Below are positions 35,886 through 41,528 of a stretch of 64,000 nucleotides of DNA, in pieces (position 1 is the first letter of the stretch; the number at the start of each line of letters is the position of its first letter). A model generated the notes under the pieces. That model saw only the letters and a list, made by a program, of their open reading frames with translations, was not told the origin of the DNA and ran no database searches. A program made the translations under genes and the position numbers. The stretch lies in contig NZ_JXDG01000070.1 in NCBI RefSeq assembly GCF_000820515.1, positions 62,001 to 126,000 on the forward strand, read 5' to 3'. Origin of the DNA: Pseudomonas batumici (GTDB lineage Bacteria > Pseudomonadota > Gammaproteobacteria > Pseudomonadales > Pseudomonadaceae).

Positions 35886-36891
35886 TCAGTTTTTTTCGCT
35901 TTCGCCGGACGACCAGAAAAACGCTCTTCTGCAGGCGTCGTCAGATTTGGCTCGCCCCGCCTTCTTGTTAGAGAAAGACCTATGGGTTGTGTGGACCTTG
36001 GGTAAAATCTTCTCCAACAAGATAGGCGATCACCTTACCTTTAAAGGCGGAACTTCACTCTCCAAGGTATACCAACTCATCGATCGGTTCTCCGAAGATA
36101 TCGACCTAACCTACGATATACGCCAGATTTGTACCGAAGCGAAAACCGAGATCCCACCAAGTGCTAGCCAGGCTAGAAAGTGGGGGAAGAGCGTACGCGA
36201 ACTGCTCCCAGTCTGGATCGAACAAAATATATCACCGCTGCTGAGAGACGCCCTCGAAGCTGAAGGACTGGCGGCAACCCTCACTCAGGAAGGTGACAAG
36301 CTTTACCTTCACTACCGCCCTCAAACCCCAGCTCATGATTACGTTATGCCACGAGTGATGCTGGAGTTTGGTGCTCGCTCAACCGGGGAGCCACACGCTC
36401 GGAAACGTGTTGTTTGTGACATGACCAAGGCTCAGTTGGAGGGGGTCACCTTCCCGGAGGCCAATCCAATTGTGATGGATGTCGCCAGAACCTTCTGGGA
36501 AAAGGCCACCGCAGCTCATGTGTACTGCGTTCAAGGGCGTTTGAGGAGCGAGCGCTTCGCCAGACACTGGCACGACCTTACTGCAATTGTGCAAAGCCAA
36601 GAGTTCGCCGGAGTGATCGAGCGTAGGGACGTAGCTGCACTTGTGGCGGAGCACAAGACTTGGTTCTTCGCAGAGAAAGCTGCTGATGGGACCGTGATTG
36701 ATTACCGGAACGCAGTTAACGGAGGCCTTCAGTTAGTCCCGATAGGAGAAGCTCACAGCAGCCTGGCAGAGGACTACGCCAAGATGCTCGAAGGCGGCAT
36801 GTTTGATACCCCACCCCCTCCATTCGATGACCTGATGACAGCCTGCACTGAGCTAGAGGCACGCCTCAACGCTGTAGCTCATCACGCTTAG
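35878..36891 (+). CDS. abiEii: AbiEii-type nucleotidyltransferase toxin
   Basis: A 337-residue toxin of the AbiEii/AbiGii family (DUF1814). The DNA polymerase beta-like nucleotidyltransferase core is LTFKGGTSLSKVYQLIDRFSEDIDL: the GGTSLSK loop and the two acidic residues of SEDIDL form the catalytic site. Family members inactivate growth by adding nucleotides to tRNA or a similar target. The gene overlaps its antitoxin by 8 bases. A hairpin at 36980 may end the operon. It lies outside the two Tn7-like elements that follow. Confidence 0.9.
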   Translation: MADQFFSLSPDDQKNALLQASSDLARPAFLLEKDLWVVWTLGKIFSNKIGDHLTFKGGTSLSKVYQLIDRFSEDIDLTYDIRQICTEAKTEIPPSASQARKWGKSVRELLPVWIEQNISPLLRDALEAEGLAATLTQEGDKLYLHYRPQTPAHDYVMPRVMLEFGARSTGEPHARKRVVCDMTKAQLEGVTFPEANPIVMDVARTFWEKATAAHVYCVQGRLRSERFARHWHDLTAIVQSQEFAGVIERRDVAALVAEHKTWFFAEKAADGTVIDYRNAVNGGLQLVPIGEAHSSLAEDYAKMLEGGMFDTPPPPFDDLMTACTELEARLNAVAHHA

Positions 36892-36979
36892 TTGGGAAAT
36901 GGCGTATATGACGAAAAGGTAGGGGTCACCCGAGCCTGGCGACGCTAGCGGAAGGATCTAATCCAAGGTGAAGGATGTT

Positions 36980-36998
36980 GAGGCCCCAAAGGGGCCTC
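36980..36998 (+). terminator. Hairpin after abiEii, possible terminator
   Basis: GAGGCCCC and GGGGCCTC pair exactly around AAA. The T-rich stretch (ATTTTTATT) begins 12 bases later, so intrinsic termination is uncertain. Confidence 0.5.
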
Positions 36999-37043
36999 CG
37001 ACCTGCAACAATTTTTATTCCCTGAAACCACCGGAGTGGATTT

Positions 37044-37219
37044 AGACAATTAAAGCTGTCGCAGGCATGCACGGATTTACGTGGCCCCGAGCCAGCTTCG
37101 GAGAAAGCGCAAAACTGTCGCAATCTACCAAAACGCCGGTTCGGACTGATGCGCTAGAGAATTAAAACTGTCGCAGCCAGGGACGACACGGCTTTGGTGT
37201 ACGTTTAACAGCACCGGCA
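37044..37219 (+). mobile_element. Tn7-like left end L1 (three TnsB-type sites)
   Basis: Three direct copies of a site with core AAACTGTCGCA stand at 37046, 37110 and 37160, with CTGTCG spaced 59 and 53 bases. The same array with identical spacing recurs at 38864, and the sequence similarity (about three quarters identical by eye) runs on to about 37219. The number and spacing mirror the left end of Tn7, which has three TnsB sites. The outermost site is diverged (AATTAAAGCTGTCG) and no clear TGT terminus remains. Confidence 0.7.
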
Positions 37220-37243
37220 GCTGGTCAGCCGCCGGGCCATGAA

Positions 37244-37348
37244 TCATCGACGAGGGATGAAGTAGGCAACGAGACCGATGGTCATCAACCAGACGTGGGT
37301 TGAACTGTCGACCGGAATGTCGCCTGGGAATAGGAACATGGAGTACAT
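37244..37348 (-). CDS. Possible 34-residue membrane peptide
   Basis: The frame encodes MYSMFLFPGDIPVDSS, then a hydrophobic stretch (VWLMTIGLVAYFI) and a basic end (PRR). GGAG stands nine bases before the ATG. It lies just inside L1 of the first element, codirectional with the Cys-rich and GyrA-like genes. The 260 bases upstream to 37610 carry no other gene I can support. No family is recognised. Confidence 0.4.
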   Translation of the reverse strand: MYSMFLFPGDIPVDSSTHVWLMTIGLVAYFIPRR

Positions 37349-37609
37349 GGGCCGATTCTCCGGCCAGGGGAGAAGGTCAAAGCCGGGTTTGGCTTGTGAC
37401 TGTCCTGACTTCGTATTTAGTGGTGTTGATCATCGAGTTGACGAATTCAGACGAAAAAATCGCATCGGCTGAGTCTCTGCGCTCCCAGTCCGTCGAATCT
37501 CCTGGTCCTCAGACATTCCTAACGCCCCCATAGCCCCTGTTGAAGGTCGGCTCTTCGCTTTCCTTCACAGGGGATGGTGCTAAGGAATCACCTCTGGAGC
37601 GTAACCGCG

Positions 37610-37909
37610 TTAGTCAATCGCAAGATGCCGGCTGCACCGCCCGGCCTGCAGATCAGTGGGGGCGTACATGGGAGTGAGCCTTCTAATGATTTCCCCAGCC
37701 ATGACTTGGATTGATGCTTCCTGGTGACACCCCTCGCAACACAGCAATCCTGCAAGCCTACTGCACTCGCGGCACAGTACCAGATGCTCCCCGGAGTCGT
37801 GCTCATGGACATACGACAGCTCAACGACAGACGCTTCTAGGTCTAAGCAATGTTCACAACGAATCGTTCCGCCGTGCAGAAGGCCAGCGGAAATAGTACG
37901 GAAAGTCAT
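37610..37909 (-). CDS. Small Cys-rich, probably zinc-binding protein
   Basis: A 99-residue protein with CEHC, CREC and CCEGC motifs spread over about 50 residues, the layout of a double zinc ribbon or treble-clef finger. No known family is recognised. It follows the GyrA-like gene on the same strand after 62 bases, so the two are likely one transcription unit. An upstream TTG start (37930) would add seven residues. Carried on the first Tn7-like element. Confidence 0.65.
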   Translation of the reverse strand: MTFRTISAGLLHGGTIRCEHCLDLEASVVELSYVHEHDSGEHLVLCRECSRLAGLLCCEGCHQEASIQVMAGEIIRRLTPMYAPTDLQAGRCSRHLAID

Positions 37910-37971
37910 ATCTGACCCGTCCTCTATCAAAAGAAAGGTTAATTCCTGGTCTTTTTGGTAAAGAGGAGGAG

Positions 37972-38523
37972 TTACCGGTGCCGGTGACGAAACTCGCTGA
38001 GCTCTGGACCGTCGGCGAAAAGCGGTACGCGATAGAAGGCTGCATCAGCCAATTGGCTGAGTCTGGACAGAAGCGAAGATAGGTTTTTCTGTGCGGAGGT
38101 GATTTGGCGGATAGCCAGAGCAGCAGCTAACCGGTGGGACAAATATGGGCATGCTCTCAACGCCCGTCGGGAAAGTGTTCGGAGAACTGTGACAGCTTTG
38201 CTTAATGAGACATGGCCGTCCATGATCACGTACATCGCGTAATCAAGGTAGGACTGTTTCACTTCTCCATCGACATCAACTGGAATGATCTCTCTGGCTA
38301 GCGACCCGGTTCCTCTGTAGCCGGGATCATGCTCGCTTGCAGAATGGCCATTTTCGACGGCATGGAACGCCGTCTCGATCGCACGACAGATGTCGTCTTC
38401 CAGTACCAATGCTTCAAGAAGCGCAATTTCGCGAGCTGTTTCCTTCTCCCCCCACGACGACTCAGCGGGGTCATACGTGATGACTCCTCCGTTACTCGTC
38501 AATTCAGACCGTGGGTGGTTCAT
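37972..38523 (-). CDS. GyrA N-terminal-arm-like protein, function unknown
   Basis: A 183-residue protein. Residues about 75-100 (LAREIIPV, then EVKQSYLDYAMYVI) closely copy the first 30 residues of GyrA (E. coli LAREITPV and ELKSSYLDYAMSVI). The match fades afterwards and there is no winged-helix catalytic tyrosine, so this is not a gyrase. The N-terminal 70 residues and the helical C-terminus are unrecognised. In GyrA this arm packs against GyrB, so the protein could bind GyrB or perturb gyrase; that is inference. GAGG lies 11 bases before the ATG. Coupled in order with a Cys-rich protein gene. Confidence 0.7.
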   Translation of the reverse strand: MNHPRSELTSNGGVITYDPAESSWGEKETAREIALLEALVLEDDICRAIETAFHAVENGHSASEHDPGYRGTGSLAREIIPVDVDGEVKQSYLDYAMYVIMDGHVSLSKAVTVLRTLSRRALRACPYLSHRLAAALAIRQITSAQKNLSSLLSRLSQLADAAFYRVPLFADGPELSEFRHRHR

Positions 38524-38822
38524 GGGTCAAGCAACCTCTTGATTAGGTTGGGCATACAGCAACTCGAATATATTCCAAATGCTGTGGCCATCTCAACCTC
38601 ATTCCGCAAATCGACTGCCTATTGCTTCAATAGGCCTCGACACCGTGCCGATTGAGCGGTCGTTCGCGAATGCCAGCTATCGACTCTAATCGGTCGCTCA
38701 GTCTCTCCTCCATCTCAAACTGATCTCAGGGAATAAAAACTGTCGCAAGTCTGGGGTTTGGTGCCCGCCTGTCGCCGGTAGTGCAGATCCTTCGCCTGAG
38801 AGGTCCGATTTAGAGGAGGCTG

Positions 38823-38862
38823 GCGACAGGCTTCATTCCCCTGCGACAGTTTTTAATGAACT
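38823..38862 (-). mobile_element. Tn7-like right end R1 (two TnsB-type sites, 20 bp apart)
   Basis: GCGACAGGCTTCATTCC at 38823 and GCGACAGTTTTTAATGAA at 38843 are inverted relative to L1 and exactly 20 bases apart, the same spacing as at the glmS-proximal end R2. Together with L1 they bound a first element of about 1.8 kb. A further site in left-end orientation (AATAAAAACTGTCGCA) lies at 38732, facing R1. Confidence 0.65.
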
Positions 38863-38863
38863 T

Positions 38864-39039
38864 TGAAAATTAAAACTGTCGAGGAAGGGCCCTGTGTTTC
38901 GCGGCCTGCAGCCTCTTGTAGAGGGAACGAAAAACTGTCGCAATCGCCCAAAAGGCTGGTCTGGACACATGCTCTAGTGAATTAAAACTGTCGTAGCCAG
39001 AAACGACGTGGCTTTGACGTACATTCAAGAGCACCGACG
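38864..39039 (+). mobile_element. Tn7-like left end L2 (three TnsB-type sites)
   Basis: Sites with core AAACTGTCG at about 38867, 38931 and 38981, with CTGTCG spaced 59 and 53 bases exactly as in L1. The outer site reads TGAAAATTAAAACTGTCG, aligning with the R2 terminus. It abuts R1 with only a base or two between, so two elements sit head to tail. With R2 it bounds an element of about 2.6 kb carrying avcD. Confidence 0.7.
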
Positions 39040-39172
39040 GAGAGTTAATACAGTCCAAATATGCTGCCCCCTGACAGGCGGCCTCTGGGAGGTGGACAGT
39101 AGCTAGGGAGCAGATCGACGCTTGGTAAAGCACTCCGCCAATTTAGCCCAAAAAAGCCAACTCAACAAAGAT

Positions 39173-39206
39173 AAAAAATCGCCAGTAGATTACATGACGA
39201 TTTTTT
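39173..39206 (-). terminator. Terminator of the avcD operon
   Basis: AAAAAATCG and CGATTTTTT pair around a 16-base loop, 25 bases after the stop codon of the 58-residue gene, giving a U-run on the minus strand. Confidence 0.65.
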
Positions 39207-39230
39207 ATAAACCCCAACAACCTTCGCGGA

Positions 39231-39407
39231 CTACTTAGACGTCCGACGTTTTGCATTCATGTTCGGCTCTTGCTTATCTACCGAGTCGGGACTAATAAAA
39301 CCGATCGAATTTTCAAGCTTCAGTCCAGACCGAATAGAATCAGGCCATTCTCTCATCGCCTGCTGAGCTTTCATGACTTGCTGCGCCAAAGCGCTTGACT
39401 TTTTCAT
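39231..39407 (-). CDS. 58-residue protein encoded directly downstream of avcD
   Basis: A short frame (MKKSSALAQQVMKAQQAMREW...) of 58 residues, basic, helical at the start, ending MNAKRRTSK. Its ATG lies 17 bases after the avcD stop codon, with GAGG (from GAGCGAGGTAGC) five bases upstream, and a terminator follows its stop, so avcD and this gene form a two-gene operon. No family is recognised. It could be a protein partner or regulator of the deaminase, or an independent cargo peptide. Confidence 0.65.
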   Translation of the reverse strand: MKKSSALAQQVMKAQQAMREWPDSIRSGLKLENSIGFISPDSVDKQEPNMNAKRRTSK

Positions 39408-39424
39408 GCTACCTCGCTCCGTAC

Positions 39425-41026
39425 TCAGTCTGATGAGAGTTTAACACCTAGTTTTGCAAGAAGGTTTGGAATTTCACGACCGATTATCAGTTGCTCAAGC
39501 TGAAGGTAAGTGTCTATGTACCTGACGATACGGGGCTGATGGCCCAGCTCCCGCCAGTCTACGGCTCTGCCGTTTTCATCCTTTCGAGGTCGGATTGGCT
39601 CAAAAATCTCTTGGTACTGCCGTGGTGCGATGCCTTGAAAAGGCTCAAAATTTACTTGGGTTCTGGATGCTGCCGGGGCATCGATGCTAATGGAATCTTG
39701 ATGCAACTGTTTTGCCTTGCTTTTTGGGTATGGCTCGATATAAACCACACGTTTTATTCCGCTAGCGACAATATGTCGAGCACACATGTGGCAGGGAAAA
39801 GTTGTACAGTAGAGTGTCGCTCCCACGACAGACACACCTAAGCGTGCGGCGGACATTAGTGCTGCCATTTCCGCATGAACACTCCTACCAAACTCAAGGA
39901 TGTTCATTATTCGACTATTTTTGAGTATTTTTTTGTCTGCGCCGGAGATCAGGTTTTGCACTAACGACGTAATATCTCTTTCAGTTGCTTTCGCTGAGAG
40001 CAGACCATTAATATTTAAACGTTCGAGCATTTCGCCGAGCACTTGAACCCGTTCGTCTGCCATAGAGTCGATGCCCTTTTGAAAGTCGCGAGCGTCGTCT
40101 TTGTCTCCAGGCCAATACAAATCACCTCCGGACTTTGGAACGTCATTGCAGCCTACTGCAATAATATCCCCCTCTGGCTTCAGTATCGCAGCACCCACCT
40201 GTCGATTCAGATCCGCAGAACGCAGTGCTGCGGACCTCGCGTGGTAGATTCCATGTTCGTCTCGTGTTGGAGTAAGGAAGGAGTTTCCAAAAAGCAGTTG
40301 AAGAAACCGCCCTATCTGCATATCGATTGTCGACTTGCTTCTGCCGTCTACAAACAGGTCAGCTAAGGGAAAGGCATCTTTCACATCTTGGCCCAGAGGT
40401 ATGCTCTCCTCTTGCTCATCTTTCTGGACAAGCTCCTCGGCGATCGCGCGTGGATTAGTACCCCCTCCAAATTGAGAACGACTGATTTTCTCAGCAAGAG
40501 CAGTCACGCGCACATCACGAGGGGAATACACTGAGATGAGGAAAAATCCTTTTCCGTAAACCGCACGGAGCATTTCCACCTCATCGGGATGCTTTAACGA
40601 CCTCAAAATAAAAGCCTGTCGAGATGGTATTCCTCCGCTATGATCATCTCTAAGCTGCCGGATTGCCGCTAGACCAAGCATAGCCACTGCTGCACCTTCA
40701 TTGCTCTCAACCCGCAGCTTAGTCCCAGCTTCCATAAGAGCACTAATACGATCGGCTTCAGATTTAGCGCTATGGGAGATGTCAAAAAAAGCTTCAATCT
40801 GCTCACTGAGCCTCACCACGTGAGGAGTATATTCAAGCCCAGTCAACTGGCTTTTAAGCACCGCGATAACAGGGTCAAGATTTACGCCGACTGGACCAAC
40901 CAGCCCGAAGACCAGCTCCGGGTCTTTTTTGGGAGTCAGCGAGGATGTCGTCTCTACTTTAGCTGCATCTCCAGCGGTTTTTTGTCGACCGTGGCTTCTA
41001 CTTCCTGACGATTTAGTGGCCATCAC
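39425..41026 (-). CDS. avcD: AvcD-type anti-phage deoxycytidylate deaminase
   Basis: A 533-residue two-domain protein. The N-terminal part (about 35-330) is a P-loop-kinase-like domain with a degenerate nucleotide loop (FGLVGPVGVNLDPVIAVL, lacking the GKS/T). The C-terminal part (about 385-460) is a zinc-dependent dCMP deaminase: SVHAEMAALM (His ligand and catalytic Glu) and TTFPCHMCARHI (two Cys ligands). In Vibrio AvcD and E. coli homologues the enzyme deaminates dCTP/dCMP on infection and starves phage of dC nucleotides; an upstream RNA, AvcI, restrains it. The GTG at 41026 is followed by ATG. GC content is low and the gene sits inside a Tn7-like element. Confidence 0.88.
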   Translation of the reverse strand: MMATKSSGSRSHGRQKTAGDAAKVETTSSLTPKKDPELVFGLVGPVGVNLDPVIAVLKSQLTGLEYTPHVVRLSEQIEAFFDISHSAKSEADRISALMEAGTKLRVESNEGAAVAMLGLAAIRQLRDDHSGGIPSRQAFILRSLKHPDEVEMLRAVYGKGFFLISVYSPRDVRVTALAEKISRSQFGGGTNPRAIAEELVQKDEQEESIPLGQDVKDAFPLADLFVDGRSKSTIDMQIGRFLQLLFGNSFLTPTRDEHGIYHARSAALRSADLNRQVGAAILKPEGDIIAVGCNDVPKSGGDLYWPGDKDDARDFQKGIDSMADERVQVLGEMLERLNINGLLSAKATERDITSLVQNLISGADKKILKNSRIMNILEFGRSVHAEMAALMSAARLGVSVVGATLYCTTFPCHMCARHIVASGIKRVVYIEPYPKSKAKQLHQDSISIDAPAASRTQVNFEPFQGIAPRQYQEIFEPIRPRKDENGRAVDWRELGHQPRIVRYIDTYLQLEQLIIGREIPNLLAKLGVKLSSD

Positions 41027-41455
41027 TGCACCCAGTCCTTGGCATTGCGGTTAAGATACGTGCAAAACGGCGAGCTGAATGACCCCGATAGTGGACTCAT
41101 GTCTGCCTTTCACATTAGCCTTATTCTCAAAAAAATCACCTTCCTTATCGTAGGCAGTGACGAAGGTGCTTTTGGATGGGTTCGGCTTGGCAACAGAAAT
41201 TTCTTCATTTAGTGAAGCCAACGACTTTGTAGGCCTGAGCTCAGCAGCCAATACCGCCAGCGTGTAATCGTTGCGGTAAAGACCACCACTCGCATATCAG
41301 ATACAGGTTCGGGAGATTCGACACCCTCCAGGTGATAGTGGCCGGTAGCTTCCGAAGGCTTACTGCAAACGCTGAACGTTTCGTAACGCCATTCTCTGGC
41401 TGACTGGACCGAAGGGCTTGTGGATCCGGGGGGACGCATAGGATGCCAAGCGGCC
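41027..41455 (-). other. avcD upstream region: candidate AvcI-like RNA position and broken small frame
   Basis: About 430 bases between avcD and the right end. In Vibrio the antitoxin RNA AvcI lies just upstream of avcD in this place, but I cannot confirm an RNA by eye. Two overlapping frames, 41209-41439 and 41051-41290, read like one protein split by a frameshift near 41270 (the second, KSLASLNEEISVAKPNPSKS, has no ATG). It may be a decayed gene. Confidence 0.35.
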
Positions 41456-41460
41456 GCTTG

Positions 41461-41498
41461 CGACAGTTTTAATTCACAAGCGACCGTTTAAATTCACA
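41461..41498 (-). mobile_element. Tn7-like right end R2 at attTn7 of glmS
   Basis: CGACAGTTTTAATTCACA (41461) and CGACCGTTTAAATTCACA (41481) are two TnsB-type sites 20 bases apart. Read from glmS, the element begins TGTGAATTTAAAC, with the TGT terminus common to Tn7-like elements. After a presumptive 5-base target duplication (41499-41503), 25 bases remain to the glmS stop codon, the spacing of Tn7 insertion in P. aeruginosa and E. coli. No tns genes are found in the island. Confidence 0.78.
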
Positions 41499-41528
41499 AA
41501 AGCCAGGAGAGCAGCTGAATCCGCAGCC

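Noticed and set aside
37317..37330. An additional GAACTGTCGACC sequence as a further TnsB-type site
   Set aside because: It lacks the AT-rich left half of the site and the 53/59-base phase with its neighbours; probably chance.
37300..37533. 77-codon plus-strand frame with a hydrophobic stretch inside the first Tn7-like element
   Set aside because: The hydrophobic part has only a weak GTG start with no good ribosome binding site, and it overlaps the better-supported 34-residue frame on the other strand.
41051..41251. 66-codon minus-strand frame upstream of avcD
   Set aside because: It has only a TTG start, no ribosome binding site, and reads as the rear part of a frameshifted frame; described as a region, not a gene.
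33760..41500. Search for tnsA, tnsB, tnsC, tnsD or tniQ-like proteins, integrases and CRISPR arrays in the island
   Set aside because: No frame there shows DDE, AAA+ targeting, TniQ or tyrosine recombinase motifs, and no spaced repeats of CRISPR size occur; the TnsB-type sites have irregular spacing.
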